A stretch of DNA of 64,000 bases from Ceriagrion tenellum (Eukaryota > Arthropoda > Insecta > Odonata > Coenagrionidae), in NCBI GenBank assembly GCA_963169105.1, contig OY720637.1:57620964-57684963 (forward strand), written 5' to 3'. The notes beneath the pieces are model-generated. The model did not search any database. It saw only the letters and a list, made by a program, of their open reading frames with translations, and had not been told where the DNA came from. The position numbers were made by a program, and so were the translations under genes. This document shows, piece after piece, positions 45,127-55,262 of this stretch (positions within the stretch are counted from its first letter, which is position 1; the number at the start of each line of letters is the position of its first letter).

Positions 45127-45310
45127 GATGGTAGCATGGTCGTCCACTTAGCACACTACTAGTTTTTGGTCTGACCGCGCATTTTTACTGCTTTTGGCCT
45201 GCGCCGGGCATTCCGGGGAACGTGCGCGGTTCGGATTTCAGCTGGGATGAGGGCTTCGTGCCTGAATCCCCCGTGCCGTCTACCCTACTATTATTGTTTA
45301 TTCATCCTGG
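45126..45310 (-). mobile_element. SINE 3' portion without tRNA head
   Basis: GATGGTAGCATGGTCGTCCA and GGTCTGACCGCGCATTTTTA through GAGGGCTTCGTGCCTG repeat the 3' part of the SINE at 45581-45957. The tRNA-like head is missing. The junction with R63 is shared with 63545-63700, which suggests that the two move or were copied together. Confidence 0.65.
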
Positions 45311-45580
45311 GATCAGTGTCTGTGTAGAGTTCTGTAAGGTGGATTAAATGCAAAGAATCTGCAAATTTGCGAGCAGAAAAAATTTACAAATGTATTTACC
45401 CTGCCGTAATCACATCTTCCTAGAATGACTATCGCAGCAAATGTGAACTCCAGTGGCCAATACTCCGTTTTCCAAATGCGATGTAAACAACATACCCAAC
45501 CCAACTGTGATAAGTCGAGGAGTTGATATTTGAAAGCTGGCCTGGGAAATCAATTTAATCGGGTCCCTCTCTCTCGAACC
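45311..45580. other. Unassigned sequence
   Basis: Lies between two copies of the same SINE tail; no frame recognised. Confidence 0.3.
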
Positions 45581-45957
45581 GATGGTAGCATGATCGTCCA
45601 CGTAGCACTCTCCTAGTTTTTGGTCTGACCGCGCACTTTCATCCTTACTGCTTTTGGCCCGCGCCTGGCATTCCGGGGGAACGTGCGCGGTTCGGATTTC
45701 ATCTGGGATGAGGGCTTCGTGCCTGGATGAGGGCTTCTTGCCTGAATCACCGCGTGCCGTCCACCCTATTATTATCATTATTTTTGTTTATTCATCCTGG
45801 GTTGGATGAGACGGAACCGTCCCCTCTTCCCCCAGCCCAGTACATACACAAACACCTATGTCCTGGGCAGATAATATTCTACCCAGGCGGGACTTGAACC
45901 CGCAAACCTCGGGTTAGCAGGAGAGGACTTTACCCCGCCACCACCGGGGCCCTAGTG
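45581..45957 (-). mobile_element. tRNA-derived SINE, minus strand, near full length
   Basis: On the minus strand GGTGGTGGCGGGGTAAAGTC is the A-box region and GCGGGTTCAAGTCCCGCC the B box, about 35 bp apart as in a tRNA. The body runs through AGGATGAATAAACAAAAATA to the 3' part shared with 45126-45310. A 19-bp tandem step (GATGAGGGCTTC twice, near 45706-45745) is unique to this copy. Such elements depend on a partner LINE for movement. Confidence 0.8.
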
Positions 45958-46081
45958 GTGGCTTGCACGGTATTTCGTAGATGTAAACACGCAAGGAGGA
46001 GGGAATAAGGGAAAGCAAATGTAAGAGGGAAAGGCTGAAAAGAGAGATGAGTTAGGTAGGTCTAGATGTTTTCGTTGTGGC

Positions 46082-46165
46082 CATTTAAGGTAGTTTGAGC
46101 GAGATTGTCCCTTAGTCAAAGAGAGGTGCCACTTCTCTCTAGTTAGGTCACAGTTTGAATACGCC
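46082..46165 (+). mobile_element. MITE M end joined to LINE-A fragment
   Basis: TTTAAGGTAGTTTGAGCGAG at 46083 is an isolated terminus of MITE M. From about 46117 GAGGTGCCACTTCTCTCTAG to AATACGCCGCGATAA is a small plus-strand LINE-A fragment. The two abut without spacer, marking a deletion or a chimeric junction. Confidence 0.6.
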
Positions 46166-46167
46166 GC

Positions 46168-46512
46168 GATAATCTCTACATCTACACACCACCCAGCGAA
46201 CCGCAGCATGGGCATGTGGCAGGGGGAATTAGAACGCCAGCCATGTAAAGGATAAGGTTTTGGGAGGTGAAATGGTGCCGTGTATTATGGGAATGTAATT
46301 AGTGGAGCTCAGTTTTTATTGTGCGCGGAAAGAACGAGCTTTCGTACCTATCTCTTCGGCAATGCATCTCTCTCATTTTATCGCTTTTGTCAGACCTAGA
46401 GATGTAATGAGGCGTTATATGTATATTCTTTGTGTCGCTCTGAAACACACCAGTTCTGAATTTCTCAAGCAAGCTAAGCCTAGCGTGCAGCCTCCGAGTC
46501 TCTAGGAGCTCT
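46168..46512 (-). mobile_element. LINE-A 3' end, minus
   Basis: Starts CTACATCTACACACCACCCA, followed by GCATGGGCATGTGGCAGGGG and the standard 3' UTR and coding end to GTCTCTAGGAGCTC. It abuts a plus-strand copy of a related subfamily, giving a tail-to-tail-like arrangement. Confidence 0.8.
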
Positions 46513-46995
46513 TCGCAGAAATATTAAATCAAGAATAAAATAAAATTCGACGGAAAGCTGCACGCTTTGTTAAAAACTGTTCAGAACTTACAGAAAATGT
46601 CACCGCACAAGAGGTATCAGCGTACGGGACGAGGTTTCAAAGCTTAAGAGGCTCGGAGGATACACGCTAGGCTAAGATTACTCGAAAAACTACGATCAGG
46701 AGAGTTGCAGTACGATAAGGAAAATTTTGTTTCACACACAAGCTATATTTGAGGAATGACACGAGTGACAAAATAACAGAGATACCCTGTCGAAATGACG
46801 GGCGCAAAAATGTCTTATTTCCTCGTACCATTAGTGATCAAAACAAACAGGGAGACTACTTCTATCTTCAAACATCGTCGATACAAGATTCACCTATGTC
46901 CTCTCTCCCTTGTTTACTATTTCCTTCCCCTTTCCACGACTGGTGTTCCTAACACCCCATGCCACATGTCTCCGCACATAATCGCAGAGTAGTAT
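46513..46995 (+). mobile_element. LINE-A-related subfamily tail, plus
   Basis: Peptides RRLGGYTLG-like and, in frame 46749-46850, NDTSDKITEIPCRNDGRKNV and LFPRTISDQNK are diverged versions of the LINE-A coding end. Frameshifts are numerous. The 3' end CGCAGAGTAGTATGAAGGTG is recognisable. Confidence 0.65.
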
Positions 46996-47497
46996 GAAGG
47001 TGAAGAAGAAATTATCTGAAATCAATAAAATATGCATACATAAGGCTTTAATTTGACTGTTTTATTTCACATCATACGCTGAAAACTCCTTCACAATGGA
47101 AAGTTTTTCGGAAAATCCGTATGAAGTACTACGATAAGTAGTAAGTTAATTCACTGAAAAAGTTAAGAAGGCACAAAATTACAAACCGTTGTACTTAAGA
47201 AGCAATATAAGCGTCAGAAATTTCCTTTTATCATAAGTCAAGTCTGTCGCGTAAAAAATAAAGTCGGAGTGCATAGCCGAACTTTATCCCAGGGACACTG
47301 GCGCACACATATTTTTGGCCAAGATATCGAGAGGTAGTATCAGAAGTGCCTGATATTTGAACTTTATTACAAAACTGTGATCGTTTACATAATGATGAGG
47401 CCTAATTCATTAAAATTTACATAAGGTTTAACCTCAGTGCAATTACTTTATTGAATGAAAAACAAGCACTTCGTTATGATTCCATGACTTTATTCAT
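46996..47497. other. Decayed MITE M-like interior, no gene
   Basis: Blocks TTAATTTGACTGTTTTATTT, CTGAAAACTCCTTCACAATG and GGCCAAGATATCGAGAGGTA resemble the MITE M interior, but the termini are not identifiable. Confidence 0.35.
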
Positions 47498-47600
47498 AGC
47501 AACACTACCTAGGTATCGGCATATCATGCTATCATCAGGTACAAGCGGTTGGGCGACTTACACATATATAGGCTTGCACCTGATGAAGGCATGATATCTA
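47498..47600. repeat. Hammerhead-like remnant pair beside a LINE-like tail
   Basis: Minus strand (47544-47498): GTAC, canonical CTGATGA (rc of 47532-47538), T, AGCAT..ATGCC stem, GATACC where GAAACC is expected, ACCTAGGTA, GTGTTGC. A partial plus half, CACCTGATGAAGGCATGATA (47577-47596), runs straight into TCTACATCTACATCTACGTC. The core base change in GAAA should weaken activity. Confidence 0.5.
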
Positions 47601-49082
47601 CATCTACATCTACGTCATACCCTGCAAGCCACCCAAAGGGTGTGTGGCAGGTGGTGCTTTCGCACCAGGCATGCATGAACGATATGGTAGAACACCGAAA
47701 TTACATTAAAACCCGCGTACCACACATGCAAAGCGCCAATTAAAAATCTAATACCCAAGAAACATTCTATCGTCAATCGTTCCAACATGCAAGGGATACA
47801 AAGACTACTACTACAGATTCAAACCGAATGATATGCCGAAACTTATGTCGTGTTGCTTAAAATAAAGTGTATAATCATAACCAAATGCTTTTTTTTCATT
47901 CATTATGAAGGAGTTCCACAGAGTAACGCCAGAAACTGTTTTACATTCAAAACTACGTTAATATGCGTAGCAATTCAACGTGACAGACTTGCAGACACCC
48001 ACTTATAATTGCGTCGGCAGGAAATGCGACTGTCGAGCGCACACTTTTACGTAACCAACCTTTCTTTTTTTGGGATGAAAAATGTACTTACGGGAAAACT
48101 AGAAGAAATCAGTGGATAGGTGGAATAAACCGTAGTATTGTTGAAAATATTTCATCTCCGTTCCACAAGTTTCTCTGAAACTCGATACTTACCCACGTTT
48201 TTCTTCGATGAAATGAAAATCGTTCAACATTACTTCCTGGAGCTCCTTGAGTGAGCAATCTGAGCCAGCCTGCAAGAATAACCAATGACAGAACCTGACA
48301 CTTAGCTCTGCGGTTAACAAGTAAGCCATTTGCGCAACTTACGAGGGGTTTTATAAGGCTAGCGCAAAACTATTGCGAGGTAAAATCATTAAAAAATATG
48401 TTGCCCGTCAAGGATCGACTCCTTCAAACCACGAGAAAACCGAGGCGCATCACAGATAAAAACAACGATACCTCCCTCTGTAGCCTAAGCCATCTTTACG
48501 ACCAAATTGCCAATAAGCAAACGGTTTATGACAGTGAAAACAAAAACAAAAGAATGTGTTGCGCAGTATCACTGAAATACGAGCCATTTGCACATTCTTG
48601 TGGTTCCGTCCTCAGTCTTGGGTTTGAGAGCTCTGAAAAACGCGTCGCGCAACTGAATTATTACTAATCCACAGCATCATAATAGTATTTGGGCGTTGGC
48701 TGTGAGCAGACTTGAGATGTAGCGAATGAATCAATGTTTATTGTAACTGTTTTTTACAGATGTGTTGTTTTTTTGATAGATGTAGTTTTGAGCCGTAGGT
48801 TGGACGATTTTTGGAATTTCACATACAAAATGTCCTACCAGAAGGTTTAAGGATGGAGGCATTGGAGATAATGGAAATAATCAGAGAGTCAAGCAACCCT
48901 TGCAATGAGTTTCTTTTTCCGCACCCCTCCCCACTCCTTTCCGAAAAAAATGTCCTTATTACAAGCCCCTAAACAATATTCCCCAGCCTTTCCACCCAAA
49001 AATTAGTTTGTTCTCCAAACCCCCCCCCATCTTATTGGCGTTGGTTAATATCGTTACTATCAATAAATAACATGTAAAAAAT
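47601..49082. other. No gene recognised
   Basis: Begins with a short LINE-A-like 3' tail (CCTGCAAGCCACCCAAAGGG, 47621-47660). No other repeat or domain-bearing frame was found. Confidence 0.3.
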
Positions 49083-49122
49083 TGTACCTGAGGATGCAGC
49101 AAGCTGCGAAACGCGTAGTACA
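49083..49122 (+). ncRNA. Hammerhead-ribozyme-like motif, well preserved
   Basis: TGTAC (49083-49087), CTGAGGA (49088-49094), T, stem II GCAGC-AA-GCTGC, GAA, loopless stem III ACG/CGT (49111-49116), cleavage A at 49117, GTACA (49118-49122). Every stem is perfectly paired and the core bases are intact apart from the extra T. The next bases TAAATATTAGTGGAAAAG match the tail of sister motifs, and a GAAGTTACGCCTGAGGG block follows at 49185. Type I layout with tiny stem III suggests action as a dimer; activity is inferred. Confidence 0.65.
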
Positions 49123-50639
49123 TAAATATTAGTGGAAAAGTACAAGGATTGCTTTAATATGGATTCAAGTGTAAAATACTTCCGCGAAGTTACGCCTGAG
49201 GGTGTAAAGTTTATTCACATACAAAGTTGCAGGTGACCGAGATCTAGCAACACCTGATTTATGCATGGAGAATTAGAATTCGAGCAAGAGACGTGTAGAC
49301 CAGTGGAGATCGCTTCTATGCTATTGTGTGCTTGAAAGGCACCTATTGTTCCAACCGCGTATAAACACTTATTTTTTACACCCATTCTAAGCTTCTGTTG
49401 TTTAAACTAATGTAAATCCGTCGTTGTTTTGCGTAAGTTGCTACATAAACACCATTTTAACAGCCCGTTATTATTGTTACGCGCGGTAAGAAGTTTGGAA
49501 AAACGGAAACCGAACAACTGAATTTGCGTTCTGGTGTTTAAATGAATATGTGGCATAAAAGCTATTAGGAAAAGAATGCTTGTGGTATAGCTCAAAAATG
49601 GTAGCTGAATTATGATAAAGGAAGATGTAAATTGGGAAACTGTTTCAATTAGGAAACTTGCAATCAGGTTATTCAAAAGTGAAGAAGTAATGAAATGGGA
49701 AAAGAAAGCGAACCTTTATTTGAGAGTAAAATACAAACGCGGGCTTAACTGCCACCGAAGGTTCGTTCCAAATTGATTCGTTATAGGCCTCTATTTTTTC
49801 CTTATATATTTACTTGCGACTTGATTTCAACAATACTGTCGGTTGCCAAGCTGACAGTTCACCGAAAACGTCTAATTTTAAGATATTTAACGAATGTTTT
49901 ATTGATTAATTTCATGAATTCGAAAATAAAATAAAATTTGCTGACGGAATATGAATCTTTATTAAATTTTCTTTCGTTTGTCGTTCGTTTCGACCTCGTG
50001 CGACCAGTATTTATAACAGAAATATGTCAAACAAAAGAAGGCTGCAAGCGTACAAGCGTGACGAATTCCAGTGCTATCGCCAGCTTCCACATTTTTCTCC
50101 ATTAGAAAAGTGTTGCCATAAGAAAACCGAAGGTGGCAGCTTATGCTAGTGGAGAAATAAACCGGAAGGGTTACAAGAGAGGAAAAACTAACGTAAGCTC
50201 TCACACGAATGAAATAAAAATCAAAAACATCAAGAACTTAACTCGCTGCCACCAAAAAGACACGTACGATTCCCACCCGAGTGAGCCGAATTCTCGACAA
50301 GAAATGTAATACCTGCCTCACGGATGTCATTCACTTTCGCGAGACGCACAACCAATCGGGTATTGAGAAATATTAATTACAACCAAACTTTCTAAACTGG
50401 ATACGATACGAAAATGACGGCGATGGATATGCACCGAAAATTTGCGCACCTCCTGCTCACTGTTTAAAAGAGGTTCCCATTATACTTTCTCCGCTGCAAA
50501 ATTGAGGAATTTCGTAATGATATATTCTCCATTTCCGGAAAGAGCGAGCCCAGGGGAATAAGCCACAGCGCGGCACAAATCGTAACGGCTAAGGGGGTAA
50601 TTTCGCGAGACCCCCGCGAGAAAGAATTTACAATTCCCA
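49123..50639. other. No gene recognised
   Basis: The first 110 bp continue the hammerhead-associated tail. Beyond that there is AT-rich sequence without recognisable frames. Confidence 0.3.
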
Positions 50640-51190
50640 CTCCTTTGCCATCCCGAAAACGTCCGTGGAGGAATTTTTCCAGAGACCGGAAGCGGACGGC
50701 AAAAAGCCTCCTTCCCGTACAACCTCGCTGTTGTTTTCTCCGCAAAACACAAACGCCGCTTTGCACACACACACGTGTACACTGCCGAGCAACAGGGAAA
50801 TTTTTCCCGTTGCACGTACCCACGCGATTCTTTCCTCCACCGCGGGGATTGAAAATAAAGACATCGAAAGGAAACACAACTTCAGATGTTGGGGTGGGGG
50901 GGGTGAGGGGGAGGAGGGGAGAGGAGGGGGGAGGGCAGCGGAGCACGGAGACGGCAAACCCACATCTCCTCCCCGCCTCAGTTCCCGTCCGAGGAAATCT
51001 GAACGTCGAACTGGCAAAACCCAGCCGTCTCCAGCCATGCGGAAAAACAACAGACGGATCGCGAAAGTGGTACTCCTCCTCCCCACCCCCCGTCTCCCCA
51101 CCTTCCTCGGAGCCACAGCCGCCCCCCCCCCATCCTGGTCATTCACGCAGACGTCGGGCGACAAAACGGACCCGAATTGTGAATTAGTTT
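50640..51190. other. GC-rich island with opposed G-runs
   Basis: Frames of 111-206 codons are open on both strands, as expected for GC-rich DNA with few stops, and none shows a domain; frequent short runs of proline, arginine and glycine reflect base composition. It could be a promoter-type island, but I see no splice donor or known first exon. Two G-rich tracts of opposite strand lie within it. Confidence 0.35.
50891..50934 (+). other. G-quadruplex-prone tract
   Basis: GGGGTGGGGGGGGTGAGGGG, continuing with further G4-6 runs separated by one to three bases, satisfies the simple four-run quadruplex rule several times. A complementary C-rich tract (CTCCTCCCCACCCCCCGTCT, 51072-51131 region) gives a similar motif on the other strand. 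Confidence 0.6.
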
Positions 51191-51252
51191 GACCGCCCGG
51201 AGTGATGGACGAAATGAGATCTAATTGAAAAAAAATTACTCCAAACACCTAA

Positions 51253-51708
51253 TGGCCGGTTGCAAGAACATTAAGTTACGGAATCAATAGTGATTAGATC
51301 AATTAAGTACAGATCTCATAAAAATATTCGGCTAGTAGGAACACATTTATTAGTTACATAACTTATTCACCAATACTTCATATCTTGGGATATTCATCCA
51401 ATCTTCTACCGCCTGATAAAATTTATAAAAGTTTAGACTATGAATAGTTGCTAATGCACATAATTATTAGCCAGTATTAATATATTCATTGGTCATTTGT
51501 CTAAAAACAACTCTTTTATCTAGTAATTGAGTATCCAAGCGGTTCGTTGCTCGTCCGCCATCTTGGCTACTTATGGAACTCGTAACAACATGCCATAAGT
51601 TATGAAACCAATAAATTTATCGAATGATTCTGCAACACTTATAGTTGCCATGAGTTATGGGTCCTATAAATTTATGGAATACATATGGGTCGTTACTGCA
51701 ACTGGCCA
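51253..51708. mobile_element. 456-bp MITE, TAA target duplication
   Basis: Ends TGGCCGGTTGCA and TGCAACTGGCCA are flanked by TAA at 51250-51252 and 51709-51711, as for PIF/Harbinger-type elements. The right half contains an internal repeat (ACCAATAAATTTATCGAAT and CCTATAAATTTATGGAAT). Only one copy is present in the window. It is non-coding. Confidence 0.65.
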
Positions 51709-52507
51709 TAAATCGATTCTAAGAGTCTGTTCTCATTAAACACGAGCGAGAACAAAAGTTCATACGGTGATGTGGCCAGTAACATTCTCACAGAGATGAC
51801 GAGGAGGAACGAGGGCCCATCGCCTTTTCGGCAGTTTCCACTCCCTCTACATTATCTCCTTCACTATCCGAGCAAATAATGTGTTCTGACTCAACTCTCG
51901 AGAGAAGAACAAGGATCACTCGTTTTTAAGTGGAGTATGAGGGAGAATCACCACTCAAATGGCGTTTCGGAATACCAAGATAGCAACAGAGTTAAGTTTT
52001 GAACAAAGTTTGAGAAAAATCTCCACTCGAGTATCGTTCAATCACGCAGCATTCGGGACTGTTACGTCTAACCCACACGTCATGAGTATACATCCAGGCA
52101 AAGTTTCGTGACTGCAGGCACGTTGCCGTATTCCACTGGGCGGCCACCCTCGAAGGGATCGCACGACAGAAGTGCCAACGGAAGTCTCGCATGCAGGCGT
52201 GGGTAAATGTTTACAATCAACGTCCGAGAAGAATAGAAGCTCACAGGTGATGGAACAGGGAAGGAATGAAGTTTGCTGAGAAGATCAAACAAATACACCA
52301 AGCTTTTCCTAACACAAATGGAGTACCAAACATTCTCCAGATAAGACAACAAACCTTTCGCAGCTTAAGCAAACGCCTCCGCGACGAAATGCGATCGGAA
52401 TACAGCTTTTTCCATACAACTAGAACGACCGAAGAAATCTAGTTCAAACCTATGACAGCGGGAAATTATCATTCTTCACCCAAGAGAACCTTCCTAGTAG
52501 GTAGACA
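51709..52507. other. No gene recognised
   Basis: No domain-bearing frame or repeat copy was seen. Confidence 0.3.
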
Positions 52508-52937
52508 CACACTGCAAAACCTAGAAATTTTCTGTTCATACAGAACTTGTTGAAATTCCGCAAAATGTCTTAAATTCAGACAGTTCTCAGGTTTAACTTT
52601 CCTTTTCTCGGTAAATAAACTTGCTGAAATTCAGAAAAATACCTGAATTGAAGTTAGTCTTAGACATCAGCAAACCTATACATTATTTGTCTCAAAAAAT
52701 CTGGAGGCAATGTATTAGGTTTCCACAAACATAATTCTGCCAAATAGAATGCAGGGTAATAGCGTATTTTCTCTGAGGACCTCTTTAGGCCTGAAATTCA
52801 TAAATGTTGGAAATTCGCTGAATTTCAGCAAGTTTTCCCAGCTGAAAATTTTAAGCTTTCCAGATTTGCTTAAAAGTTATGTTAAGGGAACCTTGCTGAA
52901 TTTCAGCAAATTTGGGGAAAAATATTTTACAGTGTAA
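52508..52937. mobile_element. Candidate CACTG-ended MITE
   Basis: CACTGCAAAACCTAGAAA at the left and ATTTTACAGTG at the right are inverted matches. The interior repeats GCTGAAATTCAG and CTGAATTTCAGCAA in both orientations, giving a highly palindromic element. CACTG ends with few-base duplications occur in CACTA/Chapaev-like elements, but the target duplication is unclear here. Confidence 0.5.
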
Positions 52938-54114
52938 TCAAACACGGTAGTTAGCAAAGTATACCATAAAACAGGAGAAAATACAGTAGTAAGAACGCAG
53001 CTTCATAAAACAGATCATTATGTCCAGTCGAAAGTGACGCGGGAGTTAGACACCTATTTACCAAGACGAAAAATGTAGATTAAAAGTGTAAATTATCTCT
53101 CGCGATGAAGAAAACTTTAATTTATCTCTTTAAATGGCACAGAGGTTTTTCCATAGCTTGACTGACCCAATGAAAGTGAGATGTTTAACCTGATTCCAAT
53201 CGCAGCCCAACGGGAGACCGGAAATTCATACATCAATCATCCGCTAAAAATACGATAATGAGTGAATGGTTTGAACTGCGAACCATTAATAAAGCAAAGG
53301 AAAACTCGATACGGGACTATTCAAGCCTTAAAAGAACATGTAAAGCAAATCTTGCGTTATTTGGAGCGCGAAGGGTACAGGTTTCGAACTATCACCGTCG
53401 AAGGGAAACTAGAATACAATCAGTTGTAACCATGTGGAAATCAATTATAGGGACTATTAAGCTCAGCATCTTATCACCATGTGAGGCAAATTCTAAATCT
53501 AAGCGATCACGAAGCGATTAATTTTCAAATCTTACTTTTTGGATTCCTCAGTCATCTTTTAATATGTAAGGCAGATACATCCTAAACGATACATAATCCA
53601 CTAAAGTCTATTAGAGAGTTCGAGAAACGAAACGAAGAAGATCGAAAAAGGTTTAAAATGTCTTTCATGTCACTTCGTGTTCACCTGAAGCATCTAAAAC
53701 AAGGCAAGTTAAGCAGGGATAGTCAGATACTTGAGGCCAGTTGCCATTAACGGTAAAATTTACCAAAAGGAAAGAAAAACGTTTTGGGAGACTGGTAAGA
53801 CTACAGGAGAAATTCAGTTTTGAAGTTCCAAAATAACTGCACTGGGCCAAAAGACCATGTTGCGTTAGGATAACGTCCTCGCAAACATCAAGCGGTAACG
53901 CCAGAGCATAAAGAACGACAAGTTCAAAATTAAAATATTTACGGGAAGCAAAAGAAAAATGAGCATTTCAGAGGGACAGACGACTAAGCCGTTAGATAAA
54001 AAGACATTTAAAAGACATCGCTCAAAAACTCGACACCCAATCCTTGATAAAGTTTATCGTGCAAAGTTTCAGAGACAATTTATTTACGAAAAGTTAACTG
54101 CCAGAGAAAAGTTA
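52938..54114. other. No gene recognised
   Basis: Open frames at 53258-53521 and 53959-54165 have no recognisable domain. Confidence 0.3.
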
Positions 54115-54180
54115 CCGACATACGTAATACCCTGCGAGCCACGGCAGGGGCTTGTGGCAGAGTGAGAAAGGTTAATGGCA
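54115..54180 (-). mobile_element. Short LINE-A-like 3' tail
   Basis: TACGTAATACCCTGCGAGCC, ACGGCAGGGGCTTGTGGCAG is a terminal fragment of the LINE-A/R40 type. Similar short tails are at 47595, 59128 and 63420. Confidence 0.55.
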
Positions 54181-54504
54181 CGTTAACGGTGCGTCTAATG
54201 CAATTGTCACGCTCTGCTCTTGTTGACATTACTAATGGTGCGAGGAAATGAGGAATATTGGAGCGGTTTGGCAGTGTATCTATGATATTTTGTAGCAACT
54301 ATTAGTCCGAGAGGCATATCGCGAGACCAACATAATATCCTCAGCGTCAAACTCAAATCCGCCTTATTTGAATTTTTCATGCAATATAATCCAAGAGTAG
54401 GGTATACCCATTAGAGTTTCTGGCGGCTCCAAACCTGGTTCTTCCAATACTTTAATGCAGCAACAAATGATAGGGACGGACGAACCAAAATACTACCATC
54501 ATCC

Positions 54505-55223
54505 TTAAGGTAGTCCGAGCGAGATAGTTCCCTAGTCATAATCGAGACCATATTCGAATGATACGTTTTAATTTCACCAGCTTTAGGACACATCAATTAA
54601 ATATTGCATCATTAATGGTGCAATAATATAGTTTTATATGACGGAAATTGTAAGCAATTAAATGAAAATATCTAAATAAGTCTTTAACTTGACTCATTTT
54701 TTTCGCGCGGTGCGTTTGAAACTCCTTCAAAACGGAGGGTTATTTGAGGTACCCAAGTACCTACTGCGGTGAGAAAATGATAAATTTTCAAATATTGTTG
54801 AGAAAACACACAAACTTCTTCATCTTAGTGGAATCTGTCTTCTGACAGGTTTCAACTGGATGCACTCCATCGCAGTCGGTCCTCAGCATTTTCTTTCACT
54901 TGCCTGTAACTTCGGCCATTGTTTATGTCATCGAGCATTCCCATTCTTCTTCTTCCCCTACACACAAACTACACAATGTTGATTTTTTGACGAGATCTAA
55001 GTGTAGGGAATGCATCATTTTCAATTTAAGGGGTCTCTGGAGTCCATACACATACCATTTCTCCTTTAAAAGGACTGGTATTTTTTTTTACAAATATCTC
55101 CGAAAGTAATGTGGTAACGGGTTTAATTTTTTGTGTCATTAGAAGGGTGAGATATTTTTCTTTAAAATGACACCAAATTCATTGACCTATAAGTAAAATG
55201 ATATTTCGCTCAAACTACCATAA
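54505..55223 (+). mobile_element. MITE family M, full length with an insertion
   Basis: TTAAGGTAGTCCGAGCGAGA at the left and TTTCGCTCAAACTACCATAA at the right. Its 719 bp exceed the 581-bp standard copy because of the insertion 54817-54959 flanked by an 11-bp duplication. The remainder aligns with the other family members in order. It is non-coding. Confidence 0.8.
54817..54959 (-). mobile_element. 143-bp hammerhead-like insertion with 11-bp duplication
   Basis: ACACACAAACT occurs at 54806-54816 and again at 54960-54970. MITE M copies at 34471-34925 and 6710-7275 are continuous at this point, so the 143 bp are an insertion. On the minus strand it contains CTGAGGA, CC, a GACTG..CAGTT stem with a long loop, GAAACCTGTC, and then AGAAGACAGATTCCACTAAG to the 3' end. 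An 11-bp duplication fits target-primed reverse transcription. The ribozyme-like part lies near the 3' end. Core spacing differs from the other motifs, so function is uncertain. Confidence 0.6.
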
Positions 55224-55262
55224 GTTTAGCGTATCAGGAGGTATATTGCGGATATGGCGTAC

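Noticed and set aside
45885..45957. Possible tRNA gene on the minus strand
   Set aside because: The tRNA-like part is continuous with a SINE body whose tail has another copy at 45126-45310; the acceptor stem is not convincing.
50464..51248. Long overlapping open frames on both strands (111-206 codons)
   Set aside because: High GC lowers stop frequency; the translations show only proline, arginine and glycine-rich stretches and no domain, and frames on both strands are equally open.
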